Of a DNA stretch of 64,000 nt, positions 7,525 to 16,516 are shown piece by piece (position 1 is the stretch's first letter; each line of letters begins with the position of its first letter). This DNA comes from Pseudovibrio flavus. Lineage in GTDB: Bacteria > Pseudomonadota > Alphaproteobacteria > Rhizobiales > Stappiaceae. The notes under the pieces are model-generated. The model saw only the letters and a program-made list of their open reading frames with translations, had not been told where the DNA came from and did no database searches. Both the position numbers and the translations under genes were made by a program. The DNA lies in contig NZ_SMMA01000058.1 in NCBI RefSeq assembly GCF_009711345.1, positions 110,000-173,999 on the forward strand, in the 5' to 3' direction.

Positions 7525-10104
7525 TTACTTCGCGTCTACCTGCCTCCCGTGCTCTAGAGTGACCACACTGTCAAACTCGCTCGCAATTGCCTCATTGGCT
7601 GTGCCAAACAACACTGTTTTGCCTTCCAGCGCCTTGAAGAGAGTTGCCCGCATGGCAATATCTGCCTCCGAAAGGCCCGATACAGTCTCATCAAAGACCG
7701 TAAGTTTGGCATTTTTCAAAATAGCCCGTGCGACACACAGCCGCCGTCTCTGCGTGCTCGACAACCGAGAGCCTGCGACCCCGACATGATAATCCAGCCC
7801 CGAATGGCGGATCGGGCGGCGCAGCTTCAGCTCGTAGACATGCTCGCGGATTACCTCGTCAATGCGTTGGCGGGCATCATGCCTATCCAGCCTTACGCGG
7901 CCAAAGAGGAGATTATCCTCGATGGTGAGTGAGGGAATGTAGTGGTGCGGGTCAAAGAAAATGAAACGCCCGTCACCTGTGTCTGCAAATTCTCGAAACT
8001 GCTTTCGTGCCTCAATAACCTTGGCCCGCAAATCATCATCCATGATACCCAGACGATGGCGAGTGGGGACAAGTCTGAAAGCCAGCGCGATCAATGCGGA
8101 GCGATCTTCGTCCTCAAGCTGCTTTATCTTATCAGCATTTTCGCATCGACGCACAATCTCTTCATAATCAGGCAGTTCGTCCATAGTCATGATGGAATTG
8201 TTGCCAAGGAAGTCGATGTCTCCCTTAACGCTTGCAAGCAACTCGACCATGGTTTTAGCAATGCGAAGACCAACCATGGCGAGGCCATTGTCCATACCGC
8301 TTTTTTCAAGGAAGTCCTTGACCTCAGGGTCCTCCGGTATCTTGTCGGTCGTGAGCTTGTGATCGCTCGGCACGGCGAAGAACAGGTTCTCAGCCAAACT
8401 TGCAGAATTGTTATAGGCCTCCGGGTTCCACAGCTCAACGAGGCTTCTGAGTTTCGGATCAGACTGGATTTTTTCCGCTAGCGCCTCTCTTGCGGACAGA
8501 ACCCTGTCCATTAGCTCATCATTTTCAGGCTCCAGAATGGATTGGAGACCGAGCCGGTAGAGGTCTTTTGAAAGCCCGACAAGTTCGATCACTTCAAGCA
8601 AGCGCTCTTCAAGTTCAGCTTCGCTCTCAACGCCAGCCGCCTTTAGGTCATCCCAGTCGGCCATTGTGTCATCAAGCGGATTGGCCGTCATCTCGGCCTC
8701 ATAGACCCAGCGATCTCTCGCCTTTTTGGCCTCACCCTCATAATTGAACGGGATTAGCGGGCGATGGCGCAAACCGTACATGAGATTGTCGCGGATCGTT
8801 CCTGTCCAGACATGGACCAGCGATCCCACATAGGAGATCTGACGGCCAAGCGTGGCCTCACAAAGATGGTCCAGATTGTGATCGCCAATCAGAACGCGGC
8901 CTGATGTAGGCGAGAGAAGCCCGCAGGCCATTTGCAGGATTTCCGCGCGTCCCGACCCATCCGGCCCAACGAACACAACGCGGCTACCATCTGCAATATC
9001 CAGCGAAACGCCCTGTACATCCTGTCCTGCTGCACCACCGGAAAACGACAGGGATTCCAGTTTCATATCACCTTCAAGATCAACACTGTCATCTGAGGTG
9101 ATGCGCTCGACCGGATAGATATCGGGCGGATCGAAGTTCTCGACCACCGTTTGGTACTTCACCTGCACGTCTGCGGTCTGCTGATAGTAGGCAAGCAGCT
9201 CTTTCCAAGGGCCTGCAAGGTCTTTGTAGGCTGCGATAACAGCCAGCAATGCGCCCAGCGACAGGTTACCGGCAATCGCAAGATATCCGCCGATCAGATA
9301 GAAAAAGAACGGCGTGAGCTGGTTCATGAAGTTATTGAGAAACTTGATGAAGTACTTGCGATTATAGATGTCGAAACGAATGGTGAAGTTTTTGTAGAGC
9401 CGGTCGGATAGGTCTGCACTGTGCCATGCGCTCGCATCGTTGGCATGGATTTCGGAGATCCCGCTGATGGTCTCGCCAACCCTGTCCGAGATCGTGCGCA
9501 CATTGCGAACACGCTCGCGGGAAAGCATTACGACCTTCTTTTGCAGCTTGGGAATTATATAGCCCTGCACCGGATAGGAGGCGACAGCGGCAAGCCCTAA
9601 CAGCGGGTCCTGCATGAAGATAAACCCAAGCTGCACGATAAGCATACCGCCTTGATAAGCAGGCAAGGCAATCGCTTCGCCAATATAGCCGCCCACATCC
9701 TCCACTTCCGCCGTAATCATCGGAATGATCTCGCCGGAGCTGACCTTTTTGAAGTGGGGCAACCGAAAACGTAGAACGCGCTGGTAGAGGTCAAACCGCA
9801 AACGGCGGAGCATCCGCTCTCCCAGCCGTCCTTTGTAGACATTCAAAACCAGTTTGATGCCGTTACTGATAACCACCAGAACGAGGAACATCATACAAAG
9901 GAAGACGAGGTAATCGATCTGATCGAACTCGATGCCGAAGATAATAACCGGAAAGTCGCTGCCTTGAATGGCCTCGTTGGTAATCTGCTTCGGCAAATCC
10001 AGCAGAATGTAATTCACCGGATAAGACAGGCAGGTAATAAGCAAAATAATGATCTGGTATTTGGCGGAGTTGCGCCAAATAAACCGGAATAGACTTTTTT
10101 CCAT
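7525..10104 (-). CDS. ABC-exporter-like protein with expanded, degenerate ATPase domain
   Basis: An 859-residue half-transporter architecture. Residues about 1-330 form an exporter-type membrane domain with six predicted helices, and the rest is an ABC ATPase domain. The ATPase motifs are altered: Walker A reads GPDGSGRAE (about 379-387), with Arg-Ala where Lys-Ser/Thr is expected. The signature is LSSTQ instead of LSGGQ, and the H-loop position reads GTANEA with no His. Walker B (LTVFDETVSG) is intact. About 280 residues are inserted after TIRDNLMYG (near 435), and a similar TIEDNLLFG recurs near 727, suggesting partial internal duplication. It leads the minus-strand signalling cluster and diverges from the glycosyltransferase operon. 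The cargo is unknown; glycan or lipid export is a guess from context. Confidence 0.85.
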   Translation of the reverse strand: MEKSLFRFIWRNSAKYQIIILLITCLSYPVNYILLDLPKQITNEAIQGSDFPVIIFGIEFDQIDYLVFLCMMFLVLVVISNGIKLVLNVYKGRLGERMLRRLRFDLYQRVLRFRLPHFKKVSSGEIIPMITAEVEDVGGYIGEAIALPAYQGGMLIVQLGFIFMQDPLLGLAAVASYPVQGYIIPKLQKKVVMLSRERVRNVRTISDRVGETISGISEIHANDASAWHSADLSDRLYKNFTIRFDIYNRKYFIKFLNNFMNQLTPFFFYLIGGYLAIAGNLSLGALLAVIAAYKDLAGPWKELLAYYQQTADVQVKYQTVVENFDPPDIYPVERITSDDSVDLEGDMKLESLSFSGGAAGQDVQGVSLDIADGSRVVFVGPDGSGRAEILQMACGLLSPTSGRVLIGDHNLDHLCEATLGRQISYVGSLVHVWTGTIRDNLMYGLRHRPLIPFNYEGEAKKARDRWVYEAEMTANPLDDTMADWDDLKAAGVESEAELEERLLEVIELVGLSKDLYRLGLQSILEPENDELMDRVLSAREALAEKIQSDPKLRSLVELWNPEAYNNSASLAENLFFAVPSDHKLTTDKIPEDPEVKDFLEKSGMDNGLAMVGLRIAKTMVELLASVKGDIDFLGNNSIMTMDELPDYEEIVRRCENADKIKQLEDEDRSALIALAFRLVPTRHRLGIMDDDLRAKVIEARKQFREFADTGDGRFIFFDPHHYIPSLTIEDNLLFGRVRLDRHDARQRIDEVIREHVYELKLRRPIRHSGLDYHVGVAGSRLSSTQRRRLCVARAILKNAKLTVFDETVSGLSEADIAMRATLFKALEGKTVLFGTANEAIASEFDSVVTLEHGRQVDAK

Positions 10105-10358
10105 TTTTATCCGGTCTCTGGGTTACCCCACGCTTTTTAGCGGGTGGGCAACGAGCCACGTGCACTGTTTTGGAGAAAAGCTACCCTAGTTTCCCTTAAA
10201 TATTGGAAACGCCGAAATTCAATATTACGAGTAATGTCAATTGCACCTTAACTCCGACCCGATGTATTGTTGGCGAACTACCTTTTTTGTTCACGTATAG
10301 TGCCGTAGAGTTATCGACAGACGGAGAAAACAACAACAACCGGCAGCGCAAGGTGTGC

Positions 10359-11615
10359 ATGGTAAACTCCCCACCAAAGATCCTGATTTATAGTCACGAT
10401 ACTTTCGGACTTGGCCATTTGCGCAGGTGCCGCGCTATTGCCCAGTCACTTGTTGGCTCGTTTTCGCAGCTCTCTGTTCTTATCCTCTCCGGCTCTCCGA
10501 TAATCGGTAGCTACGAGTTTCGCTCACGGGTGGACTTTGTGCGTATTCCTGGTGTTATCAAGCTGCGCAGTGGTGATTACACCTCTCTGTCGCTTCACCT
10601 GAATATTGATCACACCATTGCTATTCGGGCATCGATCATCGAGCACACCGCCAAGGTGTTTAACCCCGATATCTTCATCGTCGATAAAGAGCCGCTTGGC
10701 CTTCGCGGCGAGGTCCTTCCAACGCTTGAGCACTTGGCGCAAACGGATTGCCGCGTTGTTCTTGGTCTTCGCGATGTGATGGATGATCCTCAGGTTCTAA
10801 GGCAGGAATGGACACGCAAAAACGCCTTCCCGGCGCTGGAAGAGCTCTATGACGAGCTTTGGGTTTATGGCCCTGAGTTCATCAACAACCCGCTAGACGG
10901 GCTTGGTCTCAGCCAGTCAGTTTATGACAAAACCCTGTTTACCGGTTATCTGCGCCGCTCTATTCCCCGTGCTCCTCAACCCTACCAGCCTCCGTTTGAT
11001 GGAGCACCCTATATTCTGGTAACACCGGGCGGCGGCGGCGATGGTATCGAGCTCGTAGACTGGGTCATCAGAGCCTATGAAGCGCAGACGCGCCCTCTCT
11101 TCCCTGCCCTTATTGTTCTGGGTCCATTTATGCCCATGGCCGAGGCAGAAGCATTTGCTGAAAGAGCAAGCCAGCTTCGTGATGTTGAGGTGATGCGCTT
11201 TACGCCGCAAATCGAACCTTTAATGGACGGCGCAACGGCCATTGTCGGCATGGGCGGCTACAACACCTTCTGCGAGGTTCTATCCTTCGACAAACCCGCT
11301 CTCCTTGTTCCGCGTATCATCCCGAGGCGCGAACAGGCGATCCGCGCCGAGCAAGCAGAGCGCTACGGGCTGGTGAGAATGTTGCCCATCAACTCATACC
11401 CGCAGGTCGATCTGATGATTGATGCGCTGGCGCACCTTCCTTTTGCTGCTCCTCCTTCCAAAGCGCACAGTTCTTCGGTGCTTGGCGGGCTGGATGTGAT
11501 CAGCAACAGGGTGAGTGAAGTGCTGGGCGCGCCGGCGCGCGCCACCCCCGACACCGCGCAGAGCGAGGATAACTGCCTTTCAGAGGCCCTCATGTTTCGG
11601 AGAGCATCGGAGTAG
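10359..11615 (+). CDS. Glycosyltransferase, GT-B/MurG-like (COG4671 type)
   Basis: A 418-residue predicted glycosyltransferase of the GT-B fold. N-terminal KILIYSHDTFGLGHLRRCRAI is the hallmark of the MurG-related 'predicted glycosyl transferase' group. The C-terminal half has a glycine-rich nucleotide-sugar loop (VTPGGGGDG) and GMGGYNTFCEVL, resembling the UDP-sugar-binding region of GT28 enzymes. Start is ATG 10359 with AAGG upstream; the frame is open to 10203 but those residues do not look conserved. It heads a five-gene plus-strand operon (gap of 2 bases to the next gene). A 254-base divergent region separates it from the ABC gene. Donor and acceptor sugars are unknown. Confidence 0.87.
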   Translation: MVNSPPKILIYSHDTFGLGHLRRCRAIAQSLVGSFSQLSVLILSGSPIIGSYEFRSRVDFVRIPGVIKLRSGDYTSLSLHLNIDHTIAIRASIIEHTAKVFNPDIFIVDKEPLGLRGEVLPTLEHLAQTDCRVVLGLRDVMDDPQVLRQEWTRKNAFPALEELYDELWVYGPEFINNPLDGLGLSQSVYDKTLFTGYLRRSIPRAPQPYQPPFDGAPYILVTPGGGGDGIELVDWVIRAYEAQTRPLFPALIVLGPFMPMAEAEAFAERASQLRDVEVMRFTPQIEPLMDGATAIVGMGGYNTFCEVLSFDKPALLVPRIIPRREQAIRAEQAERYGLVRMLPINSYPQVDLMIDALAHLPFAAPPSKAHSSSVLGGLDVISNRVSEVLGAPARATPDTAQSEDNCLSEALMFRRASE

Positions 11616-11617
11616 CC

Positions 11618-12832
11618 ATGGGCCGTCTTGCCGTACTCATGAAGGGATACCCGCGCCTTTCTGAAACCTTCATTGCCCAAGAAATTTTGGGTCTTCAGGA
11701 GCGCGGGCTGGAGCAGGTCATTTACGCGATGCGCAAGCCGTATGACCCTTACATTCACCCTGTTCACCGCAGAATTACAGCCCCCGTTGTGTATCTGCCG
11801 GAATACCTGAAGGATGATCCTGACCGAGTAAAAAAGGCGAGAGACTGGGCCAAGTCCCTACCCCATTATGAGCAGGTAAGGTCTGCCTTTCTGAAAGATC
11901 TTGAGCGGGATCGGACCGCTTGTCGTCATCGCAGATGGGGACAAGCCTGCGTGATGGCCTATGAGTTACCGGAGGATATCTCGTGGATCCACTCGCACTA
12001 CCTGCACACCCCGTGCACTGTGGCCCGTTATGCGGCAATGCTTGCTCAAAAACCGTGGTCATTTTCCGCTCATGCCAAGGATATCTGGACCTCCGACCCT
12101 AACGACCTTGTGGGAAAATTGAATGATGCCCAGTGGGGCGTGACTTGCACAAAGGCGAACCTCGACTATCTATCCACGCTTTGCAAAGACCCAAGCAAGC
12201 TATCGCTGGTCTATCACGGCCTTGATACTACTGACTTTTCATCGGGTTCCAAACGCTACAACAACGCGAGTAGCGAGGGTGTTACGCTCGTATCCGTCGG
12301 GCGTCTGGTGGAGAAAAAGGGCTACGACCTTCTGTTAGATGCGCTTGCTCAGCTTCCCTCTTCATGTAACTGGCAGCTCAACCACATTGGCGCTGGGGAG
12401 CTAAGTGACAAGCTAAAAGCAAAAGCAGTTAAGCTTGGTATCGCACAGAGGATAAACTGGCTTGGAGCCCAGCCTCGCACTGAAGTTATTCGCAGGCTCA
12501 GTGAAGGGGATATCTTCGTGCTCCCTTGCCGGATTGCCCGTTCCGGTGACCGCGATGGATTGCCCAATGTATTGATGGAAGCACAGGTCATGGGGCTTGC
12601 TTGCGTATCCACGCGAGTTTCTGCAATTCCAGAGCTGATAACGGATGAAGAGACTGGGTTACTTGTTGAGCCCAATGACGCGCCTGCTCTTAGCGAGGCT
12701 ATTGCCCGTCTCGCTTCTGATAAGTCCCTTCGCCAGAAGCTTGGTGAGGCTGGAGCCGAGCGCGTTAAAACGAAATTCCAAAGCGAGCATGGCATAGACC
12801 AGCTTTCCTCCAAATTTGCGGAGGTTCTTTAA
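11618..12832 (+). CDS. Glycosyltransferase family 4
   Basis: A 404-residue GT-B enzyme. The N-terminus MGRLAVLMKGYPRLSETFI matches the GT4 'YPRLSETFI' subgroup found in exopolysaccharide and colanic-acid-type clusters. The C-terminal donor domain has LVSVGRLVEKKGYDLLLDAL and the E-x7-E region (LPNVLMEAQVMGLACVSTRVSAIPELI) that contacts the nucleotide sugar. It retains PCRIARSGDRDGLPNV, a typical loop of this subgroup. Starts 2 bases after the preceding stop, implying translational coupling. Probably a retaining transferase acting at the cytoplasmic face of the membrane; the substrate is unknown. Confidence 0.92.
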   Translation: MGRLAVLMKGYPRLSETFIAQEILGLQERGLEQVIYAMRKPYDPYIHPVHRRITAPVVYLPEYLKDDPDRVKKARDWAKSLPHYEQVRSAFLKDLERDRTACRHRRWGQACVMAYELPEDISWIHSHYLHTPCTVARYAAMLAQKPWSFSAHAKDIWTSDPNDLVGKLNDAQWGVTCTKANLDYLSTLCKDPSKLSLVYHGLDTTDFSSGSKRYNNASSEGVTLVSVGRLVEKKGYDLLLDALAQLPSSCNWQLNHIGAGELSDKLKAKAVKLGIAQRINWLGAQPRTEVIRRLSEGDIFVLPCRIARSGDRDGLPNVLMEAQVMGLACVSTRVSAIPELITDEETGLLVEPNDAPALSEAIARLASDKSLRQKLGEAGAERVKTKFQSEHGIDQLSSKFAEVL

Positions 12833-12835
12833 GCC

Positions 12836-13972
12836 ATGCAGATCGCCTTTCTCTCACCAATGAAGCCGTTAACGAGCCCTGTGCCATCCGGTGACCGCAC
12901 TATGGGTCGGCTTATTGTGCGTGCGCTTTCAGAAGGTGGCCACACGGTTGAGATTGCGAGCACATTTCGCAGTTGGAGTGCCGAAGGCGGCGACGAGCAT
13001 TTCAAAGCGCTTGAGAATAGCGCACGACTGGAGGCGCATCGTCTCATCCAAAACTGGAAGGCGCGGCGGTACCGGCCGGATGTGATGCTGACCTATCACC
13101 TTTACCACAAGGCTCCTGACTGGATTGGCCCGATCATCGCGGAATATTATGGCTGCCCTTACATTATTGTTGAGGCCAGCCGTGCCCCAAAGCACAAAGA
13201 CGGTGAGTGGGCGCTAGGGTTTGCAGCGGCGGATGCAGCGCTTGCCAAGGCTGACCGTGTTGTTGCTGTTCATAAGGCAGATGCGCAGTGCCTTGAAGAT
13301 GTTGTCCCCGCCCGCAAGCTGTCGATTATCTCGCCGTTTGTCGATGCCCAGAAATACAGCCCAGATGCAGGTGATGGCGACAGCCAACCGAAGAGTGACG
13401 CGCTCAGGCTGCTATGCGTGGCGATGATGCGACCGGGCGATAAAATGCGCTCCTACACGCTTCTGGCAGAAGCGCTGCAAACCATGAAAGACCTGAATTG
13501 GCACCTCACCATAATTGGTGATGGCGACAATGCAGGCACAGTGCACCGGCTATTTGAGGGTTTACCGGTTTCATTCAAGGGAACCGTGCGTTCAGCGGAA
13601 ATGCCTAAGGTGTATTGTAGCCATGACATCATGGTGTGGCCTGCAATCAGAGAAGCCTTTGGCTTTGCCTTGCTGGAAGCGCAGTCCTGCGGGGTTCCCG
13701 TAGTGGCTGGCGATAGTCTTGGCGTGCCGGATATCATCGCCCACAAGGAAACCGGTCTTCTTTCAAAAGAAGGGAGCGTGGAGCCGTTCGCTAAAAACCT
13801 CCGCAAGCTTTGCGAGAATACAGAGCAACGTGAGCAGATGGGGAAAGCTGCGCGGGAAAAGGTTCTGAGTGTGCATTCTTTGGAGCACGCAAAGGTTCAG
13901 CTCAACGATCTATTAGAGAGCGCATTGGCCGAGCGGATGCAACGGGGAGAAAGCGGGGGATCAGCTCTTTGA
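12836..13972 (+). CDS. Glycosyltransferase family 4
   Basis: A 378-residue GT-B protein. N-terminal MQIAFLSPMKPLTSPVPSGDR includes a loop typical of GT4 acceptor domains. The donor domain contains KLSIISPFVD, LLCVAMMRPGDKMRSYTLLAEAL and the conserved E-x7-E stretch AFGFALLEAQSCGVPVVAGDSLGVPDII. It begins 3 bases after the previous gene and its stop overlaps the next start (TGATG). The closest activity is transfer of a sugar to a growing glycan, but neither donor nor linkage can be told from sequence. Confidence 0.9.
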   Translation: MQIAFLSPMKPLTSPVPSGDRTMGRLIVRALSEGGHTVEIASTFRSWSAEGGDEHFKALENSARLEAHRLIQNWKARRYRPDVMLTYHLYHKAPDWIGPIIAEYYGCPYIIVEASRAPKHKDGEWALGFAAADAALAKADRVVAVHKADAQCLEDVVPARKLSIISPFVDAQKYSPDAGDGDSQPKSDALRLLCVAMMRPGDKMRSYTLLAEALQTMKDLNWHLTIIGDGDNAGTVHRLFEGLPVSFKGTVRSAEMPKVYCSHDIMVWPAIREAFGFALLEAQSCGVPVVAGDSLGVPDIIAHKETGLLSKEGSVEPFAKNLRKLCENTEQREQMGKAAREKVLSVHSLEHAKVQLNDLLESALAERMQRGESGGSAL

Positions 13973-15123
13973 TGAGAGCGTTTATTCACGTTCAGCATTT
14001 GCTGGGCACGGGGCATACAGTACGCGCTTGCCTTATCGGTCAGGCCCTTGCCAGAAAGGGCGTAGAGGTAACACTTGCTTGCGGCAACACTCCGCCGCCA
14101 ACACTCGATTGCTCCGGACTTATCGTCCACCAGCTTCCTCCGGTCCGTTCAAAAACCGTCGTTTTTGATGAATTGATCGATGAAAACGGAAAGACGATTG
14201 ATGAAAACTGGTGGCAAAGAAGGTGCAAGGAAACCGAAGAGCTGTTTTTGTCAAAGCCCTTCGATCTGCTGCTAACCGAGACCTTTCCATTCGGGCGCCG
14301 GGCCTTCACGCGCGAACTTACGCCCCTATTGGAGCTTGCAAGGACACAGAAAAAGCCTCCGCTTATTGCATGCAGCATACGAGATATTCTCGTGCGCAAG
14401 GATAAGCTTGCCAAAGAGCAATGGATGGCGGAAATGGCGCGGCGCTACTATGACCTCGTTCTTGTTCACTCTGACCCTTCGCTTATCGAGCTGAAAGACA
14501 GCTTCCCCTTCTATGATGAAATCCGCAGTCTCGTTTCCTACACTGGCTTTGTGAGCACAGGTCGTAAAACGAACCTGACCACGACGAATGAACGGGGAGA
14601 AATCATCGTTTCGTGCGGTGGCGGAGCTGTTGGTTTGCACCTTTTGGAAAACGCGTCCCAAGCAGCCAAGCTGGCAATGAATGACGGTCTGCCGAACTGG
14701 CGACTGCTGGTTGGGCACGATATTAATGAAGAGGCATTTGAAAGACTTAAGGCGCAGGCAACCCCAAACACCACCATTGAACGGGCACGACCTGACTTTC
14801 CTGCACTTTTGGAGCGAGCTGCCCTTTCCATATCACAAGCAGGGTACAACACGGTCATTGATATCCTTCGCGCCAATCAGCGCTGCATTCTGGTACCGTT
14901 TGCTCAAGGCGTTGAAAGTGAACAGACCCAGCGAGCCTGTTCCCTTGAACAACGCGGCAGAGCGATTGTTTTGGAGGAAGCAACTCTTACGCCGGAAGCG
15001 CTTTTGTCAGCCGTGAAGCAAGGTCTTCATCGAAGCCTGCCCAACTTATCTGTTAGCCTTGATGGCGCTAAACGAAGCGCGGATATCCTGCTCAACCGCA
15101 TGGAGGCACGGCGCTTTCCATGA
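13972..15123 (+). CDS. Glycosyltransferase, MurG-like GT-B fold
   Basis: A 383-residue protein starting MRAFIHVQHLLGTGHTVRACLIGQAL. This is the same GT-B 'GLGH/GTGH' nucleotide-sugar group as the first gene of the operon, and the C-terminal donor motif is SISQAGYNTVIDIL with LVPFAQGVESEQTQRA. The two MurG-like genes therefore bracket two GT4 genes. The ATG at 13972 overlaps the upstream stop by one base; a TTG at 13969 is the alternative start. Its 3' end overlaps the deacetylase gene by 4 bases. Likely adds one residue to the same glycan as its neighbours. Confidence 0.87.
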   Translation: MRAFIHVQHLLGTGHTVRACLIGQALARKGVEVTLACGNTPPPTLDCSGLIVHQLPPVRSKTVVFDELIDENGKTIDENWWQRRCKETEELFLSKPFDLLLTETFPFGRRAFTRELTPLLELARTQKKPPLIACSIRDILVRKDKLAKEQWMAEMARRYYDLVLVHSDPSLIELKDSFPFYDEIRSLVSYTGFVSTGRKTNLTTTNERGEIIVSCGGGAVGLHLLENASQAAKLAMNDGLPNWRLLVGHDINEEAFERLKAQATPNTTIERARPDFPALLERAALSISQAGYNTVIDILRANQRCILVPFAQGVESEQTQRACSLEQRGRAIVLEEATLTPEALLSAVKQGLHRSLPNLSVSLDGAKRSADILLNRMEARRFP

Positions 15124-15899
15124 AGGCAGATAAACAAGCGTTTTTGAGCTTTCTACAAGAGCAGTTGGATTGGTTTGGGGAGAGAAACTGCACGCTCTCC
15201 TTTTGGCTACGGGATGATGATGCCGCTTTAGTAAAGCCCAAGCTTGAGCAGCTTTGTACACTAACTGCTCACCACAACATTCCCTTGTGCCTTGCTGTTA
15301 TTCCCAAGCAGGTTGGAGAGGAATTGCCTGCGTATTTGAAAGCATTTCCTCAGGTCAGCGTTGCCCAGCATGGGTGGCAGCATATCAACCACCAGCAAAA
15401 GTCCATCGGCGAAAAAGCTGCCGAGTTCGGCACAAGGAGAGATATTCCCGATGCGCTTGGTGAGCTTGAAAAGGGGCGAGCGAAGTTGGAGGCTCTTTTC
15501 GCGGAGACCTTTCTGCCCTTTCTCGTTCCGCCGTGGAATAGAATTGATAGTGCTTTGGCTCAGCAACTGCCAAAGGTCAGCATTACCGGAATTTCCACCT
15601 TCAACTGGACTGCTGCCCGCTACCCAGCCCTTTTGCAGGTGCAATCTCACATCGATATCATCAAGTGGAAGAAACAAAAGCGGTTCATCGGCTGGCAAGC
15701 TGCGCAGGACCGTTTTGCCTTACAGATGGCAAGGCGAAAAGCCAGCCCCTTTGAGCCTATCGGCATACTAACCCATCACCTTGACCATGATGATGGGTGT
15801 TGGGGATTCTTGGAGGCTCTGTTTGCAGCGACGAATGATCATCCGGCAGCCAGATGGCAGTCACTTAAAGAGCTGGCTTACCGCAACCTTAGTGACTAA
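15120..15899 (+). CDS. Polysaccharide deacetylase-like protein
   Basis: A 259-residue protein resembling the NodB/CE4-type barrel. SFWLRDDDAAL supplies an early Asp pair, CLAVIPKQV a beta strand, and VAQHGWQHINH an H-x3-H metal site comparable to the CE4 HTxxH motif. FLVPPWNRID matches the R/PPW-N loop of the group. It has no signal peptide, so it would act in the cytoplasm, perhaps de-N-acetylating a lipid-linked sugar before export. The start ATG overlaps the preceding stop (ATGA). The 3' end overlaps by 11 bases the convergent methyltransferase gene. Confidence 0.8.
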   Translation: MKADKQAFLSFLQEQLDWFGERNCTLSFWLRDDDAALVKPKLEQLCTLTAHHNIPLCLAVIPKQVGEELPAYLKAFPQVSVAQHGWQHINHQQKSIGEKAAEFGTRRDIPDALGELEKGRAKLEALFAETFLPFLVPPWNRIDSALAQQLPKVSITGISTFNWTAARYPALLQVQSHIDIIKWKKQKRFIGWQAAQDRFALQMARRKASPFEPIGILTHHLDHDDGCWGFLEALFAATNDHPAARWQSLKELAYRNLSD

Positions 15900-16482
15900 T
15901 CGGCGTAATCAGGCGTAGTCGCCAAGCGACATCCTTTTGATGGGAGTAGAGTTGGTAATCATCCAGCACCCTCCACTTTTCAGGATCGTCCGTTGCGTTC
16001 CACAGTCCGGCGATCAGGCGGTTAGCGCCGGACTCTGTTCTATTGGGGGCATACATGGAAAGCGCCATAACACCGCCGCGTTTTAGAAAAGGCCGATAGC
16101 GGGAGACGACAGCCGCAGGGTCACTTGCAAAGTGCAACACCTCGTTGAAGATGATGGCGCTATAGGTCTCCTCACCCTCTGGGGTGAAGGTATGCATGTC
16201 TGCGGCGCGAAGGCTGGCAACATCGCTATCAACACTGGCAAGCTCAAGGGCGGCTGGTGCAAGGTCTACGCCCATATAGCGCCTAAGGCCCATGGGTGCG
16301 AGCCGCTCATAAAGCAGCCCCTCTCCGCACCCAACATCCAACACGCTTTCGAGGTTGCCTGTTAGGCTCAGCCACATTCCGATGATGCCGTATCGCCCGC
16401 TTTCCGGCAGATCACGCAGAAAAGCCCAACGGCCACTCCGGTACTCGCTGTTCCATCCTGTGGCATCACTTGCGTTGGTCAT
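15889..16482 (-). CDS. Class I SAM-dependent methyltransferase (NodS-like)
   Basis: A 197-residue methyltransferase. Motif I is VLDVGCGEGLLYERL (about residue 45), followed by YMGVDLAPAALELA with the acidic residue that binds the SAM ribose, and AIIFNEVLHF in the motif IV region. Overall pattern is like NodS/methyltransferase type 12 proteins. The ATG at 16482 is chosen over upstream in-frame codons because GGAGG lies at good spacing and the gene then begins 34 bases after the permease stop. It is the last gene of the ABC importer operon and converges with the deacetylase gene. The substrate may be glycan- or peptide-related, but this is not shown. Confidence 0.85.
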   Translation of the reverse strand: MTNASDATGWNSEYRSGRWAFLRDLPESGRYGIIGMWLSLTGNLESVLDVGCGEGLLYERLAPMGLRRYMGVDLAPAALELASVDSDVASLRAADMHTFTPEGEETYSAIIFNEVLHFASDPAAVVSRYRPFLKRGGVMALSMYAPNRTESGANRLIAGLWNATDDPEKWRVLDDYQLYSHQKDVAWRLRLITPISH

Positions 16483-16516
16483 AAAGCCTCCATCTGCTGC
16501 ATCGGCCAGTAGCCTA

